This document shows, piece by piece, positions 53,945 to 64,000 of a stretch of 64,000 nucleotides of DNA; within the stretch, counting starts at the first letter, position 1; each line of letters begins with the position of its first letter. Source of the stretch: Heloderma charlesbogerti (lineage: Eukaryota > Chordata > Lepidosauria > Squamata > Helodermatidae). The stretch spans positions 730,246 through 794,245 of the forward strand of contig JANEZZ010000470.1 of assembly GCA_026122225.1 (NCBI GenBank), written 5' to 3'. The notes under the pieces are model-generated. The model saw only the letters and a program-made list of their open reading frames with translations. It ran no database searches and was not told the origin of the DNA. The position numbers were made by a program, and so were the translations under genes.

Positions 53945-54509
53945 CAGAGATGTCAGAGAATTCCGCCACAAACTCCAGTGAGGCCAGATTCCTTAGAATC
54001 CATCCCCCCAGAGTCCGTGGCGGAACGGCCTCCCCCCCCCTCACCACCCTGCAGAAACCCCCCAGGACGGACCTACCTGGTGGTGGATGCAGCAGCGGAT
54101 GAAGCGGCGGATGAGGCGGCAGCGGCGGCAGCTCCGGCCGCTGCTGGGCTGCTGTGGTCACAAATGGGGCCGTCGTAGCAGCTGCCATTTGCGTCCCTAC
54201 CTAGCCCTTGATAGGCTACGTATATATTTACGTAGCCTATCACGGGCTAGCCTAGGGATACAAATGGCATCCCCTACACAGGACACCATTTGCGTCCACA
54301 GCAGCCCGGCAGCGGGTGGAGGCCTTGGTGAGGATTGGCCCGGCCGGAGGCTCCGCAGACTGGCCACGGAGTGAAGCCGGCTGGGCAGGATGCCAGGGGG
54401 AGGACTGGGTTACCTCCCCCCCAACGAGGATTCTGGGGGGAGGAAGGGATAGCCTCCCCCCATCCGCGTACCCAGCAGAGCCAGGTAAGTGGGGTTTCAT
54501 ACACCCCTA
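53945..54509. mobile_element. Foldback element, copy 17 (565 bp)
   Basis: It starts CAGAGATGTCAGAGAATTCC and ends TTTCATACACCCCTA. Flanks TTATGAGA and CTGTGAGA differ by two transitions. One GATAGGCTACGTATATATTT palindrome near 54208. Absent from the paralogous site near 35270. Confidence 0.8.
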
Positions 54510-54832
54510 CTGTGAGATACATTTGACCATCCATCTAGGAGATTTTTAAGATCAATTCTGCAGTTGTGGGCGGGTGGGGGATTCCAAAAGGCTCCTTCCA
54601 TCCACGTCTGGGCCTCATTTTTGCATAGCTGTGCTGTGCTCATTTTGCACTGCCAAGAGGGAACTAGGCAGTGCCAGGAACGGATGAGGAGAAATGCATT
54701 TCCTCATTTTTGCCTGTGGTTGCTGGAAGCACGCTGGATGTGCTCACCCCCCTCCCCACATTAGGTTGGGAGGAAATGATGTCTTCCCTCGAACTAGGGG
54801 TGCCTCACTTTCCCCTACCCACCAGTGCTCAC

Positions 54833-54911
54833 CACAGCATCCCCCCAGAAGCAGAAGAACAGATTCCCACAGAGGGGAGAGGCGTCTCCAGAGTGTACAA
54901 CCAGTTCGCGT
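54833..54911 (-). pseudogene. MHC class I pseudogene, signal-peptide exon with lost start
   Basis: Aligned to the exon at 35506-35584 this has the same 79-nt length and a good donor (GTGAGC). The initiation codon, however, is ACG (54911-54909) rather than ATG. The residues that follow, TGCTLWRRLSPLWESVLL, keep a leader-like hydrophobic core. Its upstream DNA also matches the promoter of the first gene. Together with the broken alpha1 exon 5.7 kb downstream this shows a dead paralogue. Confidence 0.75.
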
Positions 54912-55019
54912 GGCTTTTTGTATGGGGTCCGTTTCTGTAGCTGACCTCTCGTCTGGCTCCTCCGGAAGCTGTTGAGCGGTGCTGGGCCCAATCCGAGGAG
55001 ACGTTCAGAACAGGGTCCT

Positions 55020-55105
55020 CCTGAAGTGTGGGACTGGCCAAGAGGAAACTAGTCTACCAATAGGGGGAAAAATGCATTTTAGCAGTTGCTGGGTAGATCT
55101 TTCCT
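55020..55105 (-). promoter_or_regulatory. Relict class I promoter block of the pseudogene
   Basis: Reading the minus strand: ACCCAGCAACTGC (X-box-like), then CCCTATTGGTAG (Y/CCAAT-like, around 55057-55064), then TAGTTTCCTCTTGG (ISRE-like). It is collinear with 35700-35785. The X-like box is closer to consensus here than in the intact gene. Confidence 0.35.
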
Positions 55106-55558
55106 GAGCAAGTTGAGACTGTGATAGATCATCTGTGTTTTGATCTCTCAGTGACTGTCACCATCACCCTGGCTTGGGGAGAGAGGAATAATCAAAGGCA
55201 GGAAACAGGGCATGATGGGGGATCCAGGAGAGGTTGGAGGGGCTCATGTGACTGGAGTTAGCTCGAGGGTGTGGGAAGCCCACCAGGAAAAGGACTCACA
55301 CGGCCTCTTCTATGTTCTCTACAGGGTCTTGAACACAGATGGCAGCACTGGTGCTAAACCACTGTGGTTTGCGTGGCAAGTGAAAGCCACACTGATCTGG
55401 GATGATAGTTTGACACATAAATGCTGGTGTGAGGGATTGCCTAGTGACTTGATAGAGAGGTACATAATCCCTTTTCGATAATTAGAAATACTGAGACCAG
55501 GTTAGCACATTCGTGCCCTTGTTCCACAGTTCAGCAGCATTTCTCACAGTCTATAGGC

Positions 55559-56526
55559 TAGGGATGGCGGAGAATTTCTCCCCGAAACTTCAGGGGGCCG
55601 AGCGCCAACGTGTTCGGCCCCCCGAACAAGTTTCGGTGAGAAATCCTCCGCACCCCCCCCTGCACCCCGCACCCCCCCCCGGGACAGGACTTACCTTCCC
55701 TGAATGTCCCTCCCGGCGGCGGGTCCGGTTGGCGGTTCGTCCGGTGTTCGAGCGGGGCGGGAGCGGCAGCCAGTCTTTCGACCGGCTGCCGCCCCCGCCA
55801 TTGCAATCAAAGAAAAAAAAAAAAAACGTCCCCTGATAGGCTACATGACGATTCACGTAGCCTATCACGGCTAGATTTGCCAAGTCAGCCGTGATAGGCT
55901 ACGTCAATCGTCACATAGCCTATCCCGGGTGACTTAAAAAGAAAAAGTGTGTACGGATAATGGCGGCCCCCATAGGGAGCCGCCATTCCCGTTCCTTATT
56001 TGGTGGCTGTAGTCTACGTAAATGTTTACGTAGACTACGGCGAAAATAAGGGCAACGCTATTTGCGTTGCCCTTATTTTCGCCGTAGTCTACGTAAACAT
56101 TTACGAAGACAACAGCAACTAAATAAGGAACGCGAATGGCGGCTCCCTATGGGGGCCGCCATTCGCGTACGCGCTTTTTTTTTTTTTAAAGTCACCCGGG
56201 ATAGGCTACGTGACGATTGACGTAGCCTATCATGGCTGACTTTCCAGATCTAGCCATGATAGGCTACGTGAATCGTCACGTAGCCTATCAGGGGACGTTT
56301 TTTTTTTTTTAACTTTCGTGTTCGCGGCCGGGCGAGGCGGGAAGCCTCCTCCCCGGCCTGAATTTCGGCCGGGCGAGAAGGGAAGCCTCCCCCCCGGCCT
56401 GAATTTCGGCCGGGCGAGAAGGGAAGCCTCCCCCCCCGGCCTGAACTTCGCGGGGGGAGCAGGGAAGCACTCCCCCCCACCGCGAACAAGCTGCGAGAAA
56501 AGGTAAGTGACTTTCGTCCACCCCTA
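55559..56526. mobile_element. Foldback element, copy 18 (968 bp), perfect TSD CTATAGGC
   Basis: Long form, very similar to copy 12. It starts TAGGGATGGCGGAGAATTTC and ends TTCGTCCACCCCTA. Four GATAGGCTACGTGA palindromes, two GTCTACGTAAA palindromes and a GCAACGCTATTTGCGTTGC core. Confidence 0.9.
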
Positions 56527-56819
56527 CTATAGGCAGGGCCGGCCCAAGGCATTTCACCGCCTGAGGGAAAGCAGCAAATTCCCTACACCCAGAAACTGAA
56601 TGATTCGTGAGACAGGACTTCCTTTTGCAGAAGCCATGCTGATTCTCCTTCAGAAAGACTTGTTCTTCTATACTGTGACATAGTCAGAGGATCCGAGCTT
56701 GTGGGGTTTAACGTTTCAGGTACTCAGGTAACTCCAGTGGCCTTGGGCATCATGCATTTTGATTGTGTGTGTATAGAGTTTTTCCAGAGTGTGAGAGCTG
56801 TAGCTCATTGTGGTAGAGC

Positions 56820-57863
56820 TAGGGGTGCACGAAAGTCACTTACCTGGTCTTGCAGCTTTTCGCGGTGGGTGGGAGGCGCTTTGCTGCTCTCCCCGCGAAG
56901 TTCAGGCCAGGGGGGGAGCATTCCCACCTCGCCCAGCCGAAATTCAGGTCGGGGGAGAGGCTTCCCGCCTCGCCCGGCTGAAATTCAGGCTGGGGAGGAG
57001 GCTTCCCGCCTCGCCCAGCCGAAATTCAGGCCGGGGAGGAGGCGCCTCGCCTCGCCTGGCCGCGAAATAAAAAGTTAAAAAAAAACACGCCACCGTGATA
57101 GGCTACGTGATGATTAACGTAGCCTATCATGGCTAGATCTGCAAAGTCAGCCATGATAGGCTACGTAAATCGTCACGTAGCCTATCATGGGTGACTTAAA
57201 AAAAAAACCAAAAAAAGCACGTACGCAAATGGCGGCCCCCATAGGGAGCCGCCATTCATGTTCCTTATTTGGTCGCTGTAGTCTACGTAAATCTTTACGT
57301 AGATTACGGCGAAAATAAGGGCAACGCAAATAGCGTTGCCCTTATTTTCGCCGTAGTCTACGTAATAGCGTTGCCCTTATTTTTGTCGTAGTCTACATAA
57401 TCTTTACGTAGACTACAGGGACCAAATAAGGAACGCGAATGGCGGCTCCCTATGGGGGCCGCCATTAGCCGTACGTGCTTTTCTTTTTTTTTAAGTCACC
57501 CGTGATAGGCTACGTGATGATTTATGTAGCCTATCACAGCTGACTTTGCAAATCTAGCTGTGATAGGCTACATTAATCGTCACGTAGCCTATCACGGGGG
57601 CGTTTCTTTTCTTTTATTGGAATGGCGGCGGCGGCAGCCGGTCGAAAGACCAGCTGCCGCTCCCACCCCTGACGAAGACCCGACGAACCGCCGGCCAGAC
57701 CTGCCGCCGGGAGGGACATTCGGGAAAGGTAAGTCCCATCCCGGGGGGGGGTGCGGGGGGCGGGGGGGGGGTGGAGAATTTCTCCCCAAAACTTCTTCAG
57801 GGGGCCGAACACGTTGGCACTCGGCCCCCCAAAGTTTCAGGGAGAAATTCTCTGCCATCCCTA
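56820..57863. mobile_element. Foldback element, copy 19 (1044 bp), perfect TSD GGTAGAGC
   Basis: Long form in the opposite orientation, with an extra repeat of the GTAGTCTACGTAA half-palindrome and AGCGTTGCCCTTATTTT near 57310-57420. GGTAGAGC flanks both sides inside a tRNA-derived SINE. Confidence 0.9.
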
Positions 57864-57950
57864 GGTAGAGCACATGCTTTGCATGCAATAGGTCCCAGGT
57901 TCAATCCCCGGCTTCTCCAGGTAGGGCAAGGAAAGAATCCTACCTGAAAC

Positions 57951-58853
57951 TAGGGATGGCGGAGAATTTCTCCCCGAAACTTTGGGGGGCCGAGCGCCAA
58001 CGTGTTTGGCCCCCCGAACAAGTTTCGGGGAGAAATCCTCCGAACCCCCCCTGCCCCCTGCCCCGGGACGGGCCTTACCTTCACCGAATGTCCCTCCCGG
58101 TGGCGGGTCCGGCCGGCGGTTCGGCGGGTGTTCGAGCGGGGCGGGAGCGGCAGCCAGTCTTTCGACCGGCTGCCGCCGCCGCCATTGCAATCAAAGAAAA
58201 AAAAAACACCCCCTGATAGGCTACGTGACGATTCACGTAGCCTATCACGGCTATATTTGCAAAGTCAGCCATGATAGGCTACGTCAATCGTCACGTAGCC
58301 TATCACGGGTGACTTAAAAAAAAAAAAAAAAGCCCGTATGGATAATGGCGGCCCCTATAGGGAGCCGCCATTCCCGTTCCTTATTTGGTCGCTGTAGTCT
58401 ACGTAAATGTTTACGTAGACTACAGAGAAAATTATTTTCGCCGTAGTCTACGTAAACATTTACGTAGACTACAGCGACTAAATAAGGAACGCGAATGGCG
58501 GCTCCCTATGGGGGCCGCCATTAGCGTACGCGTTTTTTTTTTTTTTTAAAGTCACCCGTGATAGGCTATGTGACGATTGACGTAGCCTATCACGGCTGAC
58601 TTTGCAGATCTAGCCGTTACAGGCTACGTGAATCGTCACGTAGCCTATCAGGGGCGGGTTTTTTTTTTTAAAAAAAAACTTTCGCGTTCGCGGCCGGGCG
58701 AGGCGGGAAGCCTCCCCCCCAGCCTGAATTTCGGCCGGGGTGAGGCGGGAAGCCTCCCCCCCCAGCCTGAACTTCGCGGGGGGAGCAGCGAAGCGCCTCC
58801 CCCCCACCGCGAATGTCCTTCGATGACAGGTAAGGGACTTTCGTCCACCCCTA
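57951..58853. mobile_element. Foldback element, copy 20 (903 bp), perfect TSD CCTGAAAC
   Basis: Long form, starting TAGGGATGGCGGAGAATTTC and ending TTCGTCCACCCCTA. The central GCAACGC core is deleted, so the two GTCTACGTAAA palindromes sit close together near 58395-58475. It lies in the same SINE as copy 19. Confidence 0.9.
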
Positions 58854-59019
58854 CCTGAAACCCCGGAGAGTCACTGCCAGTCAGTGTCAACAATAGTGGG
58901 CTAGATGGGCCAATGTTTTGAGGCAGCTTCCTAGGTTCCTATGACAAGCACATGGATAGAGGTGCTTTTGATGGATATCGTGACAAAAAATTGTAACTTC
59001 ACATGTGCACATATACACT

Positions 59020-59225
59020 GTTTTATTTATTTGTTTGTTTTATGCCCTCCAAGTAGCTCAAAGCAGTATACATAGTTTTCTCTCCCTCTCATTTTATCTT
59101 CACAATAACCCTGTGCCATAAGTGAGGCTGAGAGATATTGCCTGGCCCAAGGCCATCCAGTGAGTTACATAGCTGAGTGACAATTTGAACATGATCTCCA
59201 CAGTTTTAGCCTGGCTCTCTAACAT
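59020..59225 (-). mobile_element. Degraded tRNA-derived SINE, antisense, in duplicon
   Basis: It is the paralogue of 37765-37945 with the same flanks (AACATGGCCATTGTCCATG), so it predates the duplication. Confidence 0.5.
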
Positions 59226-59464
59226 GGCCATTGTCCATGCTGGCTGAGGATAATGGGAGTTGCAGCCCAGCACATCTGGAGGGCACCAGGTTGAGGAAGA
59301 CTGCTCTAACCACCATACTGTAGCGGTTCCGAACTGGAGGTGACTAGCCAGCCAAGAGATGTTAGGGTCATGGTGAGTAACTAAATGAAAACTTCAACCT
59401 AGTTTATGGCAGCTGTGAACAAGGAAGAATTACATTCTAGGGATTATTAGGAAAGGGTTGGAAG

Positions 59465-59723
59465 TAGGGATGGTGCAGGTGCCTGATTCCGTCTGTGAAT
59501 CCAACAGAACCCCCCGCCCGCATCCCTGAGCCCCGCTCAGCGAGTGGCCCGCATGCACCCCAGCAGCCTCGCCGAGCTCCATGGTTGCCATTTCTTGAAA
59601 AATGAAATGGCAGTCACAAACATGCACATATTTGCATGTGTGAAAATGGGGGACTGGAGAGCAGGGGCAGGGGCTGGATGGGCACCCAGAGAACCCAGAT
59701 GAAGGTGGGTTTGCACATCCCTA
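59465..59723. mobile_element. Small hAT-like MITE (259 bp), TSD GTTGGAAG/GTTGGAAC
   Basis: It starts TAGGGATGGTGCAGGTGCC and ends GGTTTGCACATCCCTA. It is the reverse complement of 5521-5779, at the same place in the same host sequence. Confidence 0.75.
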
Positions 59724-59769
59724 GTTGGAACTCTGAACAAATTAATGGTGTTGTGACACTTTAAATACT

Positions 59770-60108
59770 TTTCAAATACTTGAAAGGTTGTCACGGAGAG
59801 GAAGGCCAGGATCTCTTCTCGATCATCTCAGAATGCAGGACATGGAACAATGGGCTCAAGTGACAGGGAGCCAAATTCTGGCTGAACATCAGGAGAAACG
59901 TCCTGACTGTTAGAGCAATACATCAGTGGAGCCAATTACCTAGGGAGGTAGTGGGCTCTCCCACACTGGAGGCATTCAAGATGAAGCTGGACAGCCACCA
60001 GTAAGGGATGCTGTAACTTGCATTCCTGCACTGAGCAGGGGGTTGGACTTGGTCTTATAGGCCCCTTCCAACCCTACTATTCTGTGATTCTATGATTCTA
60101 TGGTTGCT
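59770..60108 (+). mobile_element. CR1 LINE 3' end
   Basis: It runs from ACTTGAAAGGTTGTCACGGA to the tail ATTCTGTGATTCTATGATTC. It is the inverted counterpart of 5104-5470, including its surroundings. Confidence 0.8.
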
Positions 60109-60666
60109 ACACCTTAAAAAGGACATTGTGGACAAGGTGATAGTATTTCAGACACCACAGAATTATGGAATTCTCTGTCATGAGATGTGGTTATGGCTAC
60201 TGTCTTAGAAGGCTTCCTGAAGGATATGTATAAGTGGAGAATACTAGTATGATGCCTATTTTGAACCTCAATGTTTCAGATGAATATTCAATGCCACAGG
60301 TACTAGATGAATTAAATGCCACGGAATGCCAGCCTGCACTTAATTGACCTTGGGATCCATCTAGCAGGCCTTTTCTTAGATTTTTATGTCCTATTGCTTC
60401 TGTGGTGAAATGGTATATAAATTTAGATGACGATGATGATTTCAACAGCAACCATTTAAAAAAAACAAACCTCCACATCTAAACATGTATCTCAGCTTGC
60501 TAGAGTAGCCATCCTCAACAGTTGCAGTCAAAGGCACACCACATTGTTGCCACCATGGTTGGGCAATAGTAAAAACAGTGAAAGCTCTGAGCAACTTCTA
60601 TTACATCTCCTTGCTAAAGATAATTATTCCCATGCTTACCAATTCCTCATGTGTTAAAATGATCAC

Positions 60667-60668
<2 letters not shown>

Positions 60669-60703
<35 letters not shown>
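60669..60703. repeat. (GA)n microsatellite
   Basis: It is orthologous in position to the shorter (GA)n at 43052-43078 in the paralogous segment. Confidence 0.9.
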
Positions 60704-60704
<1 letters not shown>

Positions 60705-61505
60705 CTGCAAGTGATGCCAGCTCTTTGGTGGGCACCTCAGAGGGACTTCCCAGCCTAGCTCAAATATTATTTACTGGGCAAAAAGAGGAAAGGCACCACT
60801 TTTGTCCAGAAGAACAGCTTCCCATCAAATGTTGGCACCAGAACTGTCACTCCTGATGGGAAATTTGAGTAGAGCCCATTTTTTCCTCTGGGCAATTTAA
60901 GTCCCAAGTTTTTCTTGTAGCGTAAATGTGTCTTGGGTCTGGATGAGTCAGAAAGCAATGCCAAGTCCACCCAAGCATCCAACAGTCAGTAAAGATGAAC
61001 ACAACTAGCTTGTTGGGAATGAAGAAGATGTTCCCAAAGGGCACAGAAGGTTCCAGAGATCAGGAGGATCCACTCTGCCTCTCTCTCCTCACACCGGGGC
61101 ACCGATGGGCTCCAAGGTCCGCTGACAGCTGGGGTCTTCATGCTGCAGAAAGACAAAGACAAATAGGGAGAGAGTCCATCTGGGGTGAAATCTACACAAG
61201 GAAACCTCAGGAGTCAAACTCTGGTTCTGGACAGTGGTCTGTGTATCAGAGGGGTTTCCTACAAATCTGATGGCCGGAGCTGGGTTCTCCCTCTGGAGAT
61301 TTGGGTCATTTCCTGACCTTCCAGATCATTCCTCACCCACCCATCCCTCCCTCTAGCTTCAGATCTGCTACCTGGGCAGGCTACTCTGTGCTTCGAAGGG
61401 ACCTCTGGGGCTTTGCATGGTCCTTGATCCTCCTGCAAGGGATCCTGAGATGAGCCCATCCACCACCACATGGAACACCTCCAACTGTGGGCTCAACTGC
61501 ATCTC

Positions 61506-61897
61506 TAAGAGCAGCTCTACACCAGCCTAAAATCCCACATTTAAAATGGGGCTTTCTGCTTCCATTTTAAATGCAGCATCACGACGGACTCCCTTTACAC
61601 ACGCTTCCTCCCGCCGCCCTTTCCCCCCCTCATCTGAGTCTTTTATATGTTTCATTATGCAACTACTGTGGTCCAGCTGCTCCTATAGCGGGTTTTCCTT
61701 TTTCATGAGGGAACTCAAGCGGTACTCAAGCATGGTAATTTGATAGCTCATTATTGCCAATCTTTTATAGCACAGAATAAAGGTGATTTAGTGCGGGAGA
61801 CACCCTGGAGGTTGATGACGTCATGTAAAGGACCCGCAAACTTCCATGAGCAAGCAATCTCAGTAGCAGGATAAAAGCTCTGTGTGAAGAAGCCTTA
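61506..61897. mobile_element. MITE of the CTCTACAC-end family, uninterrupted
   Basis: Start TAAGAGCAGCTCTACACCAG and end TCTGTGTGAAGAAGCCTTA are inverted. It is the intact counterpart of the copy at 2575-3903. Absent from duplicon copy 1 (near 19215). Confidence 0.6.
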
Positions 61898-62228
61898 ACT
61901 GTTCCGGGCACACACATTCTGGATGTGCTTCAGCCCAAACATGGCTGAGAAGGAGCAGAGGGTGACTTGGCATCTCCAGGACTGCCTTCTCCGGGCAAGA
62001 AGTGATCCAATTTGGGAGAAGAAGGGTCCAGCCATCTCCACACAAACACAGAGGAAGAGACGTGCTATCTGGGCATGTTGTATTTCTGAGTTTGTGTATG
62101 TGTGAATGAAATCCTCAAAGGGCTCGAGGAGGCATTTAACTTGAAGAGGTGGTCTCTCTCATCACCCACAGTCTCCACCAGATGCAGAAATCCTCTGGCA
62201 GTCTGGGACAGGATTCCCCCGCACTTAC

Positions 62229-62269
62229 CCCAGCCAGAGCTGTCTGGCCATGATGTTGTTGGTCACGTC
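62229..62269 (-). CDS. Third class I copy: cytoplasmic exon 7
   Basis: The acceptor TCTCTCCTTCCAG and donor GTAAGTGCGG bound 41 bp beginning GACGTGACCAACAACATC. Entering in phase 1 it is open and leaves in phase 0. It lies 255 bp downstream of exon 6, a usual spacing. The corresponding exon of the first gene (19542-19583) has lost this donor. Confidence 0.5.
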
Positions 62270-62337
62270 CTGGAAGGAGAGAAATGAGATGAAATCAGTT
62301 GCTCTGGCATGGAGAGGATTTGGCAGGGGGGGGGGGT

Positions 62338-62378
62338 GATCCTCTCCCTCTCCCACTCCCTCTCCCTCTCTCTGTCTG

Positions 62379-62409
<31 letters not shown>

Positions 62410-62410
62410 G

Positions 62411-62450
<40 letters not shown>

Positions 62451-62452
62451 AG
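62338..62452. repeat. (TC)n-(CA)n microsatellite
   Basis: Polypyrimidine (CTCTCC, CTGTCT) is followed by (CA)n, between class I exons 6 and 7 of copy 3. Confidence 0.95.
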
Positions 62453-62523
62453 TTGTTATTTGCCCCAGAGATGTGGCAAGAGCTGGAGTATTATATCAAA
62501 GAGAAATGGGGGAGATCACTCAC

Positions 62524-62556
62524 TTGACGTTGCTTTGCAGCCATCCTGCCGTTTCT
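62524..62556 (-). CDS. Third class I copy: 33-bp cytoplasmic exon 6
   Basis: The acceptor TTCTTTGCAG style site (CTGTCTTTGCAG) and donor GTGAGTGATC bound 33 bp reading [11 protein letters not shown] in phase 1. This is the 3' part of another minus-strand class I gene whose alpha exons should lie past the right edge. The right flank is disturbed by a foldback element at 63205 and by the G-rich end. Confidence 0.6.
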
Positions 62557-63204
62557 CTGCAAAGACAGAACCAGAGAGGCTGCATTGAAAGGTACCTCCA
62601 AAGATCATCCAGTCCCTCCCTCTGCACGGAGACAGGGCACTCAGCCCCTCAACCCTCCCAGGCACATGCCCCTCCTATGTCTTCTAAATGGTGTGTGAGG
62701 GTGGTGGTCTCCCCCAAGCTTCCCAGGGAAGCCTTGTTCCCTTTTGCTGACTGTTGTATACTGTTTTTAAGCTGTGTTGTTTTTATTGTTGGGTTTTTTC
62801 TTAAATTGTTTTTAGTTCAGTGTTGTTTTTAGTTACATGTCATCGGTGTATATTGTCCGTGTGCTTTTATGTAAATGGATTTTCAAATTTGTCTATTATA
62901 TCTTAATGTTTTAATTTTTGTGAATCACCCAGAGAGCTTCGGCTATGGGACAGTATAGAAATGGAAAGAATGAATGAATGAATGAATAAATAAATAAAGT
63001 TGTCTTGGTAGTTTTCAGAAAGTTTTTCAGGCATCAACCCATTGCATCAACCCTTGGCAACAATTCTGGTTCCTATCAAGTATTTCAAGGGATCAGCCCT
63101 CGTCCTGCTTTGCTCCACCTTAACTCATGATCTCAAGACCTTCCCCAATGGTGTCGTGGTAAATTTTGAAGTGCCCGTGCTCATCATGGCATCCGCTTGT
63201 TAGC

Positions 63205-63475
63205 TAGGGATGGCGGAGAATTCTGCCATGGATTTCAGTGAGGCCGAATGCACTGGCATTCGGCCCCCCAAAATCCATGGTGGAATGGCCTGCCACCCCC
63301 TGCCCCCCTGCAGATTCCCCCCGGGACGAGGCTTACCTGGGGCGGATGTTCTGGACGGCAGCGGCTCCGGCGGCAGCTCCGGCAGCGGCAGTGGCAGCGG
63401 TGGCTGGTCTTTTGACAGGCTGCCGCAGACACCATTTGCACCCTGATCTTTGCCGTGATAGGCTACATAAGTATT
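63205..63475. mobile_element. Foldback element, copy 21, cut off by G-rich sequence
   Basis: It starts TAGGGATGGCGGAGAATTCT and runs into the first palindrome arm (GTGATAGGCTACATAAGTAT), where the sequence turns into G-rich low-complexity DNA. The second half of the hairpin is missing. Confidence 0.7.
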
Positions 63476-63836
63476 AGACCGGGGTAGGCCGAGAAGGGGG
63501 GACTGACGGGGCGTGCAGGGGGGGAGGGGGGGGCGGGGGGGGGGGGGCGTGGCGGCGGGGACCCCACCCAGTGCTTGTGAGTGGGAGCAAGAGTGCCTTC
63601 CGTGGTGGGGGGTGTGGGGTCGGAGGGGTCTGTGGCGTAGGGGGCGTGGGTTGTGTGTGAGCGACTGAATGTGTGGAGGTGGGACTGAGTCTGGTTTTGG
63701 GTCGGGTCGGGTTAGTGGGGTGTAGATGGGGGGGGGGGATGGTTTGGAACTTAATATGAATAGGGGGGGTTTAAGTGGGCTCAACAGTGATGATGGTTAA
63801 ACGGTACTTATTTATTCTGTGATTGGGGGGGGGGGT

Positions 63837-63916
<80 letters not shown>

Positions 63917-63945
63917 GGGGGGGGGGGGGGGGGGGGGGGGGGGGT

Positions 63946-63985
<40 letters not shown>

Positions 63986-64000
63986 GGGGGGGGGGGGGGG
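63476..64000. other. G-rich low-complexity end, probable assembly artefact
   Basis: From GACCGGGGTAGGCCGAGAAG onward the sequence becomes G-rich, and from 63824 it is almost pure G with occasional T. No genomic repeat of this size and purity matches the rest of the window. The transition interrupts a hairpin arm, where polymerase-based reads often fail. Confidence 0.7.

Larger units (their letters stand above)
56798..58940 (+). mobile_element. tRNA-derived SINE broken into three by two foldback insertions
   Basis: The pieces are 56798-56819 (CTGTAGCTCATTGTGGTAGAGC), 57864-57950 (box B GGTTCAATCCCCGG) and 58854-58940 (GAGTCACTGCCAGTCAGTGT). Joined in order they give one complete SINE of the type at 43425-43620. 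Confidence 0.75.
60810..63190 (-). repeat. MHC class I 3' region, duplicon copy 3
   Basis: It matches 18505-19970, and 62500-63190 also matches 22220-22760 (for example the stretch AAATTTTGAAGTGC). It carries a MITE at about 61506-61897 that is missing from copy 1. Exons 6 and 7 of a class I gene lie inside it. Confidence 0.65.

Noticed and set aside
3070..58650. Regularly repeated palindromes that might suggest a CRISPR array
   Set aside because: This is vertebrate nuclear DNA, the palindromes are not evenly spaced and have no unique spacers; they are parts of transposons with TSDs.
63200..63784. 194-codon Pro-rich open frame on the minus strand
   Set aside because: It is the complement of G-rich low-complexity sequence and of a truncated foldback element.

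Overview
This window is nuclear DNA of a vertebrate, almost certainly a squamate reptile (lizard or snake). The reasons are split exons of a type-2 vomeronasal receptor (V2R), MHC class I exons with normal vertebrate exon lengths and phases, CR1 and Bov-B LINE pieces, tRNA-derived SINEs, and a very dense load of nonautonomous DNA transposons with 8-bp target-site duplications (TSDs). No bacterial-style operons, RNA genes or CRISPR arrays were seen.

Layout. (1) 1-16 kb, plus strand: exons 2-5 of a V2R. Exons 2, 3 and 4 are open, but exon 5 carries an in-frame TGA and no seven-transmembrane exon was found after it, so it is read as a truncated pseudogene. Its long introns hold a decayed non-LTR reverse transcriptase, CR1 fragments and many MITE-type elements. 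(2) 16-18.5 kb: an internally deleted Bov-B LINE with its TSD, plus MITEs. (3) 18.5-35.9 kb, minus strand: a class I MHC heavy-chain gene with signal peptide, alpha1, alpha2, alpha3, transmembrane and 33-bp cytoplasmic exons, all open and in phase. Several residues that normally clamp the peptide ends are substituted, so it may be non-classical. (4) 36-60 kb: a paralogous duplicon with a wrecked second class I gene, which has ACG in place of the start codon, a TGA in alpha1, a deletion of the rest of alpha1, and no recognisable later exons. (5) 60.8-63.2 kb: the 3' end (two cytoplasmic exons and downstream DNA) of a third class I copy whose body would lie beyond the window. (6) 63.48-64 kb: near-pure G sequence that looks like an assembly or read artefact.

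The most striking content is a family of about 20 GC-rich foldback elements (0.5-1.04 kb when complete, about 14 kb or roughly 22% of the window). Each starts TAGGGATG (or close), ends in CATCCCTA or CACCCCTA, and most are flanked by 8-bp TSDs, as expected for hAT-superfamily nonautonomous elements. Internally they are a chain of near-perfect palindromes, mainly GTGATAGGCTACGTAAAT followed by its own reverse complement, alternating with CGCAAATGGCGGC palindromes. The two termini are different in sequence, both carry an outward-facing GGTAAGT splice-donor-like motif, and several copies are broken inside palindromes. The three MHC duplicon copies provide empty sites for many of the insertions, so much of the activity came after the duplications. 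No transposase was found in the window.
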